The notes beneath the pieces were generated by a model, which was not told the DNA's origin, did no database searches, and was given only the letters and a program-made list of their open reading frames with translations. The translations under genes and the position numbers were made by a program. Source: Prolixibacter denitrificans (GTDB taxonomy: Bacteria > Bacteroidota > Bacteroidia > Bacteroidales > Prolixibacteraceae). Taken from it: a stretch of DNA of 64,000 nucleotides. Of this stretch, positions 46,169 to 55,471 are shown piece by piece (within the stretch, counting starts at the first letter, position 1; every line of letters starts with the position of its first letter). The DNA lies in assembly GCF_003014495.1 (NCBI RefSeq), contig NZ_PYGC01000014.1, positions 44,282-108,281 on the forward strand, read 5' to 3'.

Positions 46169-48061
46169 ATGAGAAAATGGCGCGTTGAAGATTCTGCCGA
46201 ACTATACAACATCACAGGCTGGGGAATAAATTATTTTTCGATTAACGAGAAGGGACATGTTGTGGTAACACCCAAAAAAGACGGTGTTCAGGTAGACTTA
46301 AAGGAGTTGGTCGATGAACTTCAATTGCGTGATGTTTCGGCTCCGATGCTGGTTCGGTTCCCTGATATCCTCGACAGCCGGATCGAGAAGATGGAAAGCT
46401 GCTTTAAAATCGCAGCCGAAGAGTATGAATACAAAGCGCAGAATTTTACGGTTTATCCCATCAAGGTCAACCAGATGCGCCCCGTTGTTCAGGAAATTGT
46501 CAGTCACGGCAAAAAATTCAACATCGGCCTGGAAGCCGGTTCCAAACCGGAATTGCATGCTGTCATTGGTGTGAACACCGATAACGACTCACTCATTATT
46601 TGCAACGGCTACAAAGACGAAGATTATATTGAGCTGGCTTTGCTGGCGCAAAAAATGGGTCGTCGCATTTTCCTGGTGGTAGAAAAGCTGAACGAGCTGA
46701 AACTGATTGCGCGCATTGCCAACCGTCTGAAGATTCGACCGAATATCGGTATCCGCATCAAACTGGCCAGCTCAGGTAGCGGCAAGTGGGAAGATTCGGG
46801 CGGCGACGTCAGTAAATTCGGACTGACATCCAGCGAATTACTGGTAGCGATGGATTTCCTGGAAAAGCACAAAATGCAGGATTGCCTGAAGCTCGTTCAC
46901 TTCCATATTGGCAGCCAGGTAAATAAAATTCGCCGCATTAAAATTGCCTTACGGGAAGCAGCGCAATTCTACGTACATCTTCATCTCAATGGCTTTCCGG
47001 TTGAATTCGTCGACATTGGCGGCGGACTGGGCGTCGATTACGACGGAACCCGCTCGGCAAACAGTGAAAGCAGTGTCAACTACAGCATACAGGAGTATGT
47101 GAACGATGCCACTTCATCGATGGTCGACGCGGCCAACGAACACGATATTCCACATCCCAATATTATCACCGAATCGGGACGTTCATTAGCGGCTCACCAT
47201 TCGGTACTTATCTTCGAAGTGCTCGAATCGGCAACATTGCCAAGTTGGGATGAAGAGGAAGATTTGCCCGAAGATGCGCACGATCTGGTGAAAGAGCTAT
47301 ACGAATCATGGGATATGCTAAACCAGCCGCGAATGCTGGAAACCTGGCACGATGCACAGCAGATACGGGAAGAAGCACTCGACCGTTTCAGCCTCGGATT
47401 GGTCGATTTGAAAACCCGTGCGCAGATTGAGCGCCTGTTCTGGTCCGTTGCCCGCGAGGTGCATCAGATGGCCAGCAAACTGAAGCATGTGCCGGAAGAA
47501 TTGTTAAACCTACCGAAATTATTGTCCGACAAATATTTCTGTAATTTCTCGCTGTTCCAGTCGCTACCTGATTCCTGGGCTATCGACCAGATTTTCCCAA
47601 TCATTCCGATCCAGCGCCTTGACGAAAAGCCGGATCGCTCGGCAACACTGCAGGATATCACCTGTGATTCGGACGGGAAGATCAACAATTTCATTTCAAC
47701 CCGAAACTTTTCTTATTATCTACCCGTTCATTCTCTCAAAGCGAAAGAGTCGTACTACATCGGAGTTTTCCTCGTAGGTGCTTACCAGGAAATTCTCGGC
47801 GATCTGCACAACCTGTTCGGCGATACCAACGCGGTGCACGTGTCGGTTGATGACAAGGAATACAGTATCGACCAGATCATCGACGGGGAAACGGTAGCCG
47901 AAGTTCTCGACTACGTGCAATACAATCCGAAGAAGCTGGTTCGCACAGTTGAAACCTGGGTAACTTCATCGGTGAAAACCGGAAAGATTTCAGCGGAAGA
48001 AGGAAAAGAATTTCTGTCGAACTACCGCTCCGGACTGTATGGTTACACTTACCTGGAGTAA
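46169..48061 (+). CDS. speA: Biosynthetic arginine decarboxylase, 630 aa
   Basis: PLP enzyme that makes agmatine from arginine, the entry to polyamines. The start KWRVEDSAELYNITGWGINYFSINEKGHVVVTPKKDG matches SpeA; the PLP lysine is Lys99 in FTVYPIKVNQMRPVVQEI; GLEAGSKPELHAVI, VHFHIGSQV and FVDIGGGLGVDYDGTRS also match. Length is normal. The gene has a 200-base upstream gap with no clear hairpin. Next downstream gene is the copper-type regulator, 48 bases on. Confidence 0.95.
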   Translation: MRKWRVEDSAELYNITGWGINYFSINEKGHVVVTPKKDGVQVDLKELVDELQLRDVSAPMLVRFPDILDSRIEKMESCFKIAAEEYEYKAQNFTVYPIKVNQMRPVVQEIVSHGKKFNIGLEAGSKPELHAVIGVNTDNDSLIICNGYKDEDYIELALLAQKMGRRIFLVVEKLNELKLIARIANRLKIRPNIGIRIKLASSGSGKWEDSGGDVSKFGLTSSELLVAMDFLEKHKMQDCLKLVHFHIGSQVNKIRRIKIALREAAQFYVHLHLNGFPVEFVDIGGGLGVDYDGTRSANSESSVNYSIQEYVNDATSSMVDAANEHDIPHPNIITESGRSLAAHHSVLIFEVLESATLPSWDEEEDLPEDAHDLVKELYESWDMLNQPRMLETWHDAQQIREEALDRFSLGLVDLKTRAQIERLFWSVAREVHQMASKLKHVPEELLNLPKLLSDKYFCNFSLFQSLPDSWAIDQIFPIIPIQRLDEKPDRSATLQDITCDSDGKINNFISTRNFSYYLPVHSLKAKESYYIGVFLVGAYQEILGDLHNLFGDTNAVHVSVDDKEYSIDQIIDGETVAEVLDYVQYNPKKLVRTVETWVTSSVKTGKISAEEGKEFLSNYRSGLYGYTYLE

Positions 48062-48109
48062 TGATTTCCGGCGAAAGCCGAAATAGAAGCTCTTGGAAAA
48101 ACGATAAAA

Positions 48110-48676
48110 GTGAAGATATACATCAAAAATATGGTTTGCGATCGTTGTAAGCTGGCCATTAAAAACCAGCTCAACGATCTGAAACTGGAGCCCATTTCAG
48201 TAGAATTAGGCGAAGTGGATTTTGGTGAAACAGAGCTCACCGCCGACCAAATGAAGCAGATAAAAACCAACATCGAACCCCTCGGTTTCGAACTGCTCGA
48301 CGATAAGAACAGCACATTAGTAGAAAAAATAAAAACGCTCATTATCGAGTTGGTTCACCGGAACGACGAGCCTATTCAAATCAGGCTGTCGGATTATATC
48401 CGCACCCATCTCAATTACGATTACCACTACCTTAGCAACCTCTTTTCATCCATCGAGGGAACAACGATTGAGCATTACTACATTGAGCAAAAAATCGAAA
48501 AGGTAAAAGAGCTGCTGGTATATGACGAACTCACACTAAGCGAGATAGCCTTCCAAATGGGATATAGCAGCGTGGCGCACCTGAGCGGACAATTCAAAAA
48601 AATCACCGGTTTAACCCCAAGCCATTTCAAAAAACTGAAAGACGCCAGGCAGCGTACCCCGCTCGACAAACTGTAA
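48110..48676 (+). CDS. HMA-domain/AraC fusion, probable copper-responsive regulator, 188 aa
   Basis: N-terminal heavy-metal-associated fold (about 1-70, KIYIKNMVCDRCKLAI with a CxxC pair at Cys10/Cys13) fused to an AraC-type HTH (about 75-180, LSEIAFQMGYSSVAHLSGQFKKITGLTPSHFKKLK). It sits directly before copA and would plausibly read copper through the CxxC pair. The start is a GTG at 48110 (an ATG is not seen further upstream). A sugar-type AraC sensing domain is absent; this is a metal-sensor layout. Regulation of copA by this protein is inference. Confidence 0.8.
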   Translation: MKIYIKNMVCDRCKLAIKNQLNDLKLEPISVELGEVDFGETELTADQMKQIKTNIEPLGFELLDDKNSTLVEKIKTLIIELVHRNDEPIQIRLSDYIRTHLNYDYHYLSNLFSSIEGTTIEHYYIEQKIEKVKELLVYDELTLSEIAFQMGYSSVAHLSGQFKKITGLTPSHFKKLKDARQRTPLDKL

Positions 48677-48759
48677 ATTGTATAACTCTTTTCAAAAATC
48701 CTGTAACATCCCAAAGGCCCGCGTGCACTAGCTTTGTAGCATAAATAAAACTTTATGCT

Positions 48760-50988
48760 ATGTCAGCTTCAAATTACATAACGCAAACCTTTCCCGTTAC
48801 CGGGATGAGCTGTGCGTCCTGTTCACTGAGCGTCGAAACCATCCTGAATGCAACAGATGGTGTGATAGATGCCAAAGTGAATTTTGCGAACGCCAGTGTT
48901 CTTGTGAAATGGGACGAACAGGTGATACAACCTTCCGCGATGAAGGCAGCCATTCAGGCAGTAGGTTACGACCTCATCGTGGAGGACAAGGAAACTGCCG
49001 GTGAAACGGTAGAAGAAATACAACGAAAAGAATACGACCAGCTGAAAAAACATACATTGGGAGCGGTTCTGTTTTCCATCCCGATTGTAGCTATCGCTAT
49101 GTTTCTACCCGATTTGCCCTATGCAAAGTGGATCGAACTGGCACTGACTCTTCCGGTTGTATTTATCTTCGGAAAACGATTTTACGTAAACGCCTGGAAA
49201 CAGATGAAACACCGGGTGGCCAATATGGACACGCTGGTGGCTGTAAGTACGGGCATCGCATTCCTGTTCAGTCTGTTCAATACGTTATATCCCGAATTCT
49301 GGACCAGCAAAGGTTTCGAGGCACATGTTTACTACGAAGCCGCCGCAGCCATCATCGCCTTTATTTTGCTGGGAAAACTCCTGGAGGATCGAGCCAAGTC
49401 GAATACTTCATCAGCCATTAAAAAGTTAATGGGACTGCAGCCCAAAACGGTTGTCAGAATTGCTGAGGACGGAACAGAAACCACCGTTCCGATTAAAGAC
49501 GTAGCCATTGGTGATATTTTGCTGGTAAAACCCGGCGAGAAAATTCCGGTGGACGGAAAAGTAACCTTTGGCAATTCCTTTGTCGACGAAAGTATGATCA
49601 GCGGAGAACCGATTCCGGTAGAAAAAACAGAAAACAAAGAGGTATTTGCCGGAACCATCAACCAAAAAGGAAGTTTCCGGTTCCGTGCGGAGAAAGTCGG
49701 TGGCGAAACTCTACTGGCACACATCATAAAAATGGTGCAGGAAGCCCAGGGAAGTAAAGCGCCGGTTCAAAAACTAGTCGACAAAATTGCCGGCATTTTC
49801 GTTCCGGTCGTCATGGGAATTTCGCTTCTGACCTTTATTGTCTGGATGATTTTCGGCGGCGATCAGGCCTTTACTCATGCCTTGCTGGCAGCCATTACGG
49901 TCCTGGTTATTGCTTGTCCGTGTGCACTGGGACTGGCTACACCGACCGCCATTATGGTTGGAATTGGTAAAGGCGCCGAAAATAACATTCTCATAAAAGA
50001 TGCAGAAAGCCTCGAAACAGCGCATAAAGTAAATGCTGTGATTCTTGATAAGACAGGGACCATCACGGAAGGAAAACCGGTGGTTGCCGATATCATCTGG
50101 AGTGAGAATGCAAATCAAGAGCAATTGACACCATTGTTACTCGGAATGGAAAAACAATCGGAACACCCGTTGGCCAGTTCCGTTGAAGAATATTTCAAGA
50201 GTAAAGAAGTCAAAGGAACGCAGTCGGATCAGTTTGAAAGTATTACGGGACAAGGTGTAAAGGCCGCTTTCGCGGAAGAACACTACTTTGTTGGAAACCA
50301 CCGGTTGCTGGAAGAAAATAAAATAGCCATTCCGAAAGATATTCAGGCGAAAGCCGGGAAAATGCAAGAAGATGCACAAACAGTCATTTTCTTCGCCAAC
50401 GCGGAAAAAGTACTGGCAGTTATTGCTATCGCCGACCAGATTAAAGAAACGTCGAAAGCAGCCATCGCGCATTTGCAGAACGAAGGCATCGATGTTTACA
50501 TGCTGACCGGTGACAATGAGCAAACGGCTGAATCCGTATCAAAGCAAGTTGGTCTGAAGCATTTCAAAGCAGGTATTCTGCCGGGCGACAAAGCCGATTT
50601 CGTGAAAGAACTGCAGCAGCAAGGCAAAACAGTCGCTATGGTAGGCGACGGAATCAACGACTCGCAGGCTTTGGCTCAGGCTGATATTAGCATTGCCATG
50701 GGAAAAGGCTCGGACATTGCTATCGACGTAGCCAAGATGACCTTGACCACCTCCGATTTAAACAGCATTCCCAAAGCATTGAAACTGTCGAAACAAACCG
50801 TGGCTACCGTTAAGCAGAACCTGTTCTGGGCATTTATTTACAATGTCATTGGAATACCAATTGCCGCCGGCGTACTCTATGCTTTCAATGGCTTCCTGCT
50901 GAACCCGATGATTGCCGCCGCCGCCATGGCGTTCAGTTCTGTTTCAGTAGTGTCGAACAGTCTTCGATTAAAATGGAAATCACTTTAA
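48760..50988 (+). CDS. copA: Cu(I)-exporting P-type ATPase CopA, 742 aa
   Basis: Exports copper from the cytoplasm. One N-terminal HMA domain (Cys18, Cys21 in GMSCASCSLSV), membrane helices, CPC at 386-388 in VIACPCALGLATPTAIMVG, the phospho-Asp430 in LDKTGTITEGKP, the actuator motif (SGEPIP) and TGDNEQTAESVSKQVG, VGDGINDSQALAQADISIAMG in the hinge. The motif set fits Cu/Ag PIB-1 ATPases. Spacing of 84 bases behind the HMA-AraC gene suggests one operon. Confidence 0.95.
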   Translation: MSASNYITQTFPVTGMSCASCSLSVETILNATDGVIDAKVNFANASVLVKWDEQVIQPSAMKAAIQAVGYDLIVEDKETAGETVEEIQRKEYDQLKKHTLGAVLFSIPIVAIAMFLPDLPYAKWIELALTLPVVFIFGKRFYVNAWKQMKHRVANMDTLVAVSTGIAFLFSLFNTLYPEFWTSKGFEAHVYYEAAAAIIAFILLGKLLEDRAKSNTSSAIKKLMGLQPKTVVRIAEDGTETTVPIKDVAIGDILLVKPGEKIPVDGKVTFGNSFVDESMISGEPIPVEKTENKEVFAGTINQKGSFRFRAEKVGGETLLAHIIKMVQEAQGSKAPVQKLVDKIAGIFVPVVMGISLLTFIVWMIFGGDQAFTHALLAAITVLVIACPCALGLATPTAIMVGIGKGAENNILIKDAESLETAHKVNAVILDKTGTITEGKPVVADIIWSENANQEQLTPLLLGMEKQSEHPLASSVEEYFKSKEVKGTQSDQFESITGQGVKAAFAEEHYFVGNHRLLEENKIAIPKDIQAKAGKMQEDAQTVIFFANAEKVLAVIAIADQIKETSKAAIAHLQNEGIDVYMLTGDNEQTAESVSKQVGLKHFKAGILPGDKADFVKELQQQGKTVAMVGDGINDSQALAQADISIAMGKGSDIAIDVAKMTLTTSDLNSIPKALKLSKQTVATVKQNLFWAFIYNVIGIPIAAGVLYAFNGFLLNPMIAAAAMAFSSVSVVSNSLRLKWKSL

Positions 50989-51021
50989 TTATTTAATCAA
51001 TAACATAAAACTCAAGTAATC

Positions 51022-51234
51022 ATGAATTTCACCGTAAAATACAAGACAAACATTAATTGCAACGGATGCATTGCAGCAGTAACTCCTTCCCTGAACGGCT
51101 CAGATGCTATTGAAAAATGGGAAGTCGACATCAATAACCCGGAAAAAATTCTGACAGTAGAACTGAAAGAGAACAATCCGGAAGTAGTAAAAGAGTTGGT
51201 AAAAAAAGCCGGGTACAACATCGAAGAGGTATAG
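51022..51234 (+). CDS. Small HMA copper chaperone-like protein, 70 aa
   Basis: A single HMA domain of 70 residues: FTVKYKTNINCNGCIAAVTPSLNGSDAIEKWEVDINNPEKILTV, with the metal-binding CxxC at Cys13/Cys16. In size and layout it resembles CopZ, which hands Cu(I) to CopA. It follows copA by 33 bases and precedes a terminator, so the three genes (regulator, pump, chaperone) form a likely operon. Confidence 0.85.
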   Translation: MNFTVKYKTNINCNGCIAAVTPSLNGSDAIEKWEVDINNPEKILTVELKENNPEVVKELVKKAGYNIEEV

Positions 51235-51261
51235 AAACCGAACTTAACGGGCAAAATAAAC

Positions 51262-51305
51262 AAGGTAGGTGATTCGTCAACGACGGGTTTCCTACCTTTT
51301 CTTTT
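51262..51305 (+). terminator. Terminator after the copper operon
   Basis: AAGGTAGG (51262-51269) and CCTACCTT (51291-51298) form an 8-bp stem followed by TTCTTTT. It lies 27 bases after the small HMA gene. Confidence 0.7.
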
Positions 51306-51431
51306 GCATTAATTATCAGTGCATAACCCCATCATATAATTCTTAAAATTCTCTTAAGATTATGCTCCCCTGAACAGGTCATTTGAAATAAGTCTTAATT
51401 TAGACTAATCTCAATTAATAATAAGGGAAGT

Positions 51432-52094
51432 ATGAGAATCAGAACAATTCTTTTTATCGTCACACTTTTGCTGTCCATAGGGCACTTGTCGGCACAGACC
51501 GATACCACAAATGTTCAGAGTGATACGACCAAGGTTCAAAACGATCTGCTCAATTCGATCATGACACCTCAGCAGGAGCACGTTCAGCTTCTGCCGAAAA
51601 AGTATCCGTTTACCCAGAAACTTCTCTGGGGACAAAAGGGGCTGATGAGGAACTTCAAAGCATTTCAGCTCTCTCCGGAAGAGCGTGAGAAAGAACTGAA
51701 GATCCGACGGACTATGTTAAAGTGGCACCAGGCATTGGGCTTTATTTCCCTGGCGGGAATGGCTGCCCAGGGAGTCGTCGGGTATAAATTGTACAACGGC
51801 GACTACAAGATAAAGGGATTGCATGAGGGATTGGCCGCAGGAGTCGATATTGCCTATTTCTCGACGGCTGCATTGGCACTTTTTGCACCTCCTAAAATGC
51901 TGGACGAACGAAAAGGATACAGTAGTATCAAAGTTCACAAAATTCTGGCCATCGTGCACTTTACCAGTATGGTTGCCACAAACATTCTCGCCACACAACT
52001 TGAAAGCCATCCCAACCTAAAACCTTACCATCGGGCTGCTGCCCTAACCGCTTTTGGTTCCTTAGCTGCTGCTATGATTGTCATTAAATTTTAA
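51432..52094 (+). CDS. Four-helix membrane protein, cytochrome b561-like, 220 aa
   Basis: Signal peptide, a 70-residue linker, then four membrane helices. Each helix starts with or carries a histidine: H99 (KWHQALGF), H131 (LHEGLAAG), H169 and H176 (VHKILAIVHFTSMVA) and H200 (YHRAAALTAF). Four helices with histidines in place for b-type haem fit a b561-like electron carrier. The next gene, 3 bases on, is a YceI-family gene; E. coli yceJ (b561) lies beside yceI in just this way, which supports the reading. Confidence 0.6.
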   Translation: MRIRTILFIVTLLLSIGHLSAQTDTTNVQSDTTKVQNDLLNSIMTPQQEHVQLLPKKYPFTQKLLWGQKGLMRNFKAFQLSPEEREKELKIRRTMLKWHQALGFISLAGMAAQGVVGYKLYNGDYKIKGLHEGLAAGVDIAYFSTAALALFAPPKMLDERKGYSSIKVHKILAIVHFTSMVATNILATQLESHPNLKPYHRAAALTAFGSLAAAMIVIKF

Positions 52095-52097
52095 CCC

Positions 52098-52649
52098 ATG
52101 AAGAAAATTATTTTATCAATGATGGTGGTTGCCATTACAGCGACCGTAGGTTTTGCACAGTCAACCTCAAAAATGATGTCGGACACCCAAAAATCGTATG
52201 TACGGTATGCCATGTCGCACCCGTTGCACGACTGGGAAGGGACCAGCAAAAGTGTAAAGGGGGTTATTGTTGTAGACAACAAAACAAAGGAAATTAAGCA
52301 AACGGCCATTGCCATCAAGGTTTCGACTTTCGACAGTCACAATGCCAACCGCGATTCTCATATGATGGAGGCGACTGATGCTATTAAATTTCCGGATGTT
52401 ACTTTCGCCAGTACTTCCTTTCAAAAAGATCAGCAGGGACAGGAAACGGTTACCGGGAACTTGTCATTTCACGGTATCTCTCATTCCATTACCGTTCCTA
52501 TTGTTGAGAAAACCGACAGCAATGGCGAGATGGAAGTAACCGGAAAGTTTGACGTAAAGATGACTGATTACAAAATCGACCCACCGAGCCTCTTGGGAAT
52601 GCCCGCAAAGGACGATATCAAACTGAATTTTGATCTTTTCTTTAAATAG
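52098..52649 (+). CDS. YceI-family protein, 183 aa
   Basis: Signal peptide (KKIILSMMVVAITATVGFAQ), then the YceI lipocalin-like barrel: SYVRYAMSHPLHDWEGTSKSVKGVIVVDNKTKEI, then FDSHNANRDSHMMEATDAIKFPDVTFASTSF and the TVTGNLSFHGISHSITVPI strand. The family binds polyisoprenoids such as ubiquinone precursors. It starts 3 bases after the b561-like gene, so the pair is almost certainly one unit; a periplasmic quinone-linked redox role is inference. Confidence 0.88.
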   Translation: MKKIILSMMVVAITATVGFAQSTSKMMSDTQKSYVRYAMSHPLHDWEGTSKSVKGVIVVDNKTKEIKQTAIAIKVSTFDSHNANRDSHMMEATDAIKFPDVTFASTSFQKDQQGQETVTGNLSFHGISHSITVPIVEKTDSNGEMEVTGKFDVKMTDYKIDPPSLLGMPAKDDIKLNFDLFFK

Positions 52650-52673
52650 ACGGTAGTTCCATACTTGATGTTC

Positions 52674-52716
52674 AAAAAAAGAGGGCTCCGGATAACAAAT
52701 CCACGCCCTCTTTTTC
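52674..52716. terminator. Bidirectional terminator
   Basis: GAGGGC (52681-52686) and GCCCTC (52705-52710) with A-rich and T-rich flanks (AAAAAAA before, TTTTT after). It separates the YceI gene from the convergent GH5 gene. Confidence 0.75.
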
Positions 52717-52746
52717 ATTTAATCTTCTTTTTCAGAATACAAGCAT

Positions 52747-54411
52747 CTATTTAACATCCATCCAATCGAACCTCAGCGTTCCCTTGTCTACTTTTAATCG
52801 TATCTGGTTCTCTCCTTTTTGGAAGAATAATCCACCCAAATCAATCTCATTCCAGTCGGCTTGTTTCACATCAACATCCTTCTTCACGCCGTTCAATGTA
52901 ATGGTAAATGATGCTGGCAATTGAGCCGCTTCCGCACGGACACTGACCAGATGATTACCCTCTTCAGCACTTTTTACGGTATAAGCAGTCCACTCTCCTT
53001 CTGTCAGGCGAATATACTGTTGTGAAACGCGTTCTTTCTTGTTGAAATTCATCACCTCAACGGGAACCGGCTCATCGGTCCGGTAATACTCCGATTTTTT
53101 CGTGGTATCCTTCACGAAATAAGAGACGTTATACCCATCCGGGCCATAATTTTCGGCCTCAATCTTCACCGGAATCCGGCGGAAAAGTGAATTTACCACA
53201 TCGGGGAAATAGACACAATTGGCCAGCTTAATATTTTGCAGATAGTGGTCAAGCACCTGTTGGGCTACTTCTTTTGAGGGTTTTTCTTCTCCCCTTGAAT
53301 AAGCGGCAATCAGGTCCCAGTTTTCAGGTTTGTTGATAGAATATGGCGTATTTTCCGTGTCCATCTTTTTCCAGGGCCAAAACGACCATCCGATGTTGTT
53401 CGCTTCGAAATACTGTGTGGTGGCCCAGTAAATCGCTTTACCTTGTTCGCCGGTTTCGCCCACCCAAACAGGAGCATTCAGCTCTTTACGTTTATCGAGA
53501 AATTGCTGAATACTATTCAAATGGTCGGGACGTCCCCAGCAGTAATAATGAAACTGGAAGAACATGTTACTATCAAACTTTTCGGTGAACTCCGACCAGT
53601 TATTAGCCCAGTTGTATCCTTCCACGACAATCATATGTTTCGGATCGACTTCCCGAATAGCTTTTGTTATCCGCTTGTACAAAGGCACCAACTTGTCTTT
53701 GTATTTTTCAGCTGTGCCGGTATTTTCCGGCAGCGGCTCATTCAACAAATCGTAAGCGGCAACCGTCGGATTATTCTTATACCGCTCTGCTATTTTCACC
53801 CACAGTTTAACCAGCCGGTCCTGATTCTTTTTATCCATGAAAAGCTCCGGCTCATTATTGGCACTGTCATCGATGTTTGCCCCGGTTTGCCCGCCCGGTG
53901 CACCATGCATATCGATGATGACATATAATCCATATTTTCCACACCAGCTAACCAGCGAATCCAGCAATTGAAAACCTTCATTGACGAATTCCGGGTTATC
54001 GCCTTCGGTTAGAAAAAGCCGGGAATTGAGTGCCGGACGGACGGAGTTGAAGCCCAATTCAGCAATTCGTTTGATATCCGCTTCCGCGATGTAATTGCGA
54101 TGGAAACTTTTCCAGAATTTAGCGGCTTGTTCCGGTCCAATCATATCGCTAACCAGTTGCTCAATTTTCCGGGGCCTGTCACCATTCTTGCCAAATTTCC
54201 ACATATAGCCTTCCGGAAGCATCCAGTTTCCAAGTCCGACTCCACGAAAGAATACTTTGTTACCGGCATCGTCCACAAAGTTGTGTCCATCGGTATGAAG
54301 CCAGGGAAGTGTTTTGTTTGCCAGAGCCGTTTCTTTCTTCTCCGCACAGGAATTAAATAGCAATGCTGTAACAAACAACACTACTGTACTTAAGACGAGT
54401 AATTTTTTCAT
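52747..54411 (-). CDS. GH5-family glycoside hydrolase lipoprotein with C-terminal CBM-like domain, 554 aa
   Basis: Lipobox ending at Cys22 (LFNSCAE), then the GH5 TIM barrel (about 35-390): FRGVGLGNWM, NSVRPALNS, VIIDMHGAPGG, acid/base Glu225 in YDLLNEPLP, HYYCWG, nucleophile Glu319 in VWVGETGE, and GWSFWPWK. The C-terminal 150 residues have a CBM6-like beta layout (KIEAENYG..GEWTAYTVK..SFTITLNGVKKDV..RFDWMDVK). It would cut a beta-glucan or mannan outside the cytoplasm. It faces away from the SusCD block but may share its regulation. Confidence 0.88.
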   Translation of the reverse strand: MKKLLVLSTVVLFVTALLFNSCAEKKETALANKTLPWLHTDGHNFVDDAGNKVFFRGVGLGNWMLPEGYMWKFGKNGDRPRKIEQLVSDMIGPEQAAKFWKSFHRNYIAEADIKRIAELGFNSVRPALNSRLFLTEGDNPEFVNEGFQLLDSLVSWCGKYGLYVIIDMHGAPGGQTGANIDDSANNEPELFMDKKNQDRLVKLWVKIAERYKNNPTVAAYDLLNEPLPENTGTAEKYKDKLVPLYKRITKAIREVDPKHMIVVEGYNWANNWSEFTEKFDSNMFFQFHYYCWGRPDHLNSIQQFLDKRKELNAPVWVGETGEQGKAIYWATTQYFEANNIGWSFWPWKKMDTENTPYSINKPENWDLIAAYSRGEEKPSKEVAQQVLDHYLQNIKLANCVYFPDVVNSLFRRIPVKIEAENYGPDGYNVSYFVKDTTKKSEYYRTDEPVPVEVMNFNKKERVSQQYIRLTEGEWTAYTVKSAEEGNHLVSVRAEAAQLPASFTITLNGVKKDVDVKQADWNEIDLGGLFFQKGENQIRLKVDKGTLRFDWMDVK

Positions 54412-54553
54412 GCCATTGATGTTTGGATCAGTGTTTTATCGATTTACGTTAGAAAATCTCTTCGGATTTTGATCAAAGATAATAGAAGAATTCAGGAAAG
54501 CGCAGCACATGAAAACGCAGACACCAAAATATTAACTAAAAATCGCGACTACA

Positions 54554-55471
54554 TTACCATGATATGAAAATGGAAAGTGCTAATAACGCATCGGTCAACA
54601 GAACGGATAGGATGTTTACTCTCATCGTAGTAGTAAAACTTCTGTCATTTACCGGCTGAAATAGAATTGTTTTTGCCGAAAAAAACAAAAAGGGCAGCGG
54701 AACCAGGGCAAACCAAATCCAACCTGATCCAATATCTGTAAATGGAAGAAAAGCAATAATTAAATAGGTCAACGTTAGAATACTCCAGAACACCCGGGCT
54801 TCTTTTTTCAAGGCAATCCGGCCCGTCTGCTTACTGGTTTTTCTGCCATTATAATTCGGAATTTGGTTCAACAACAACAAAAGCGAAGTCAACAACCCGG
54901 GAGGCAATGCCACTAACCAAACATCGCCCGATGAAAGCTCAGAAACCCGCTCCATAGGTGATGCTGACAAGGCAATATAACTGCCAATCACAACCATTGT
55001 TCCGAAAATGATTCCGGAAAATATTTCACCCCAAAGTTTGCCAGCAAGCAAATCTTTATACGTGACGATAGCAAAGCCACCAATCAATATAAACAGCATT
55101 AAAACCCAGTGCGCAGTAAGCGTGAAATATATTCCGATGAAAGTAGCAGCCATCAGTGCAATAACAGCAACAGCCAACACCGTGGAAGGTCGGGTATAAC
55201 CCAAATGCAACATGCCACTTTCACGATAAAACGAATCTTGTTTTATTTTTAATGTCTTTCCTCCCCGGAAATCTGAATATTCGTTGAATAAGTTAACCGA
55301 GGCATGAGCCAAAACAACTCCGGTAACCAATAATACAATACGGAACAATTGAAAAACATGCTTCTCTGACGAACTTCTGCACGCCAAACTGACACCAATT
55401 AAAACAAGTAGAAAAGCGAGAATCAGAAAATTAACCCGAATCTGCTTCAGCCAGACAACGAGGAAGTTCAT
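54554..55471 (-). CDS. UbiA-family prenyltransferase-like membrane protein with altered motif, 305 aa
   Basis: Eight to nine membrane helices with the UbiA layout. The first Asp-rich motif, usually NxxxDxxxD-like, reads NLFNEYSDF (Asn60 to Asp67), with Glu in place of one Asp. The second motif, usually N-Q-x-P-D-Y-x-x-D-x-x-x-G-K, reads NQIPNYNGRKTSKQTGR, with both Asp replaced. UbiA enzymes join an isoprenoid to an aromatic ring using Mg held by these Asp residues, so this member may be inactive or altered in chemistry. MenA-type quinone synthesis would be the family default. Confidence 0.7.
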   Translation of the reverse strand: MNFLVVWLKQIRVNFLILAFLLVLIGVSLACRSSSEKHVFQLFRIVLLVTGVVLAHASVNLFNEYSDFRGGKTLKIKQDSFYRESGMLHLGYTRPSTVLAVAVIALMAATFIGIYFTLTAHWVLMLFILIGGFAIVTYKDLLAGKLWGEIFSGIIFGTMVVIGSYIALSASPMERVSELSSGDVWLVALPPGLLTSLLLLLNQIPNYNGRKTSKQTGRIALKKEARVFWSILTLTYLIIAFLPFTDIGSGWIWFALVPLPFLFFSAKTILFQPVNDRSFTTTMRVNILSVLLTDALLALSIFISW

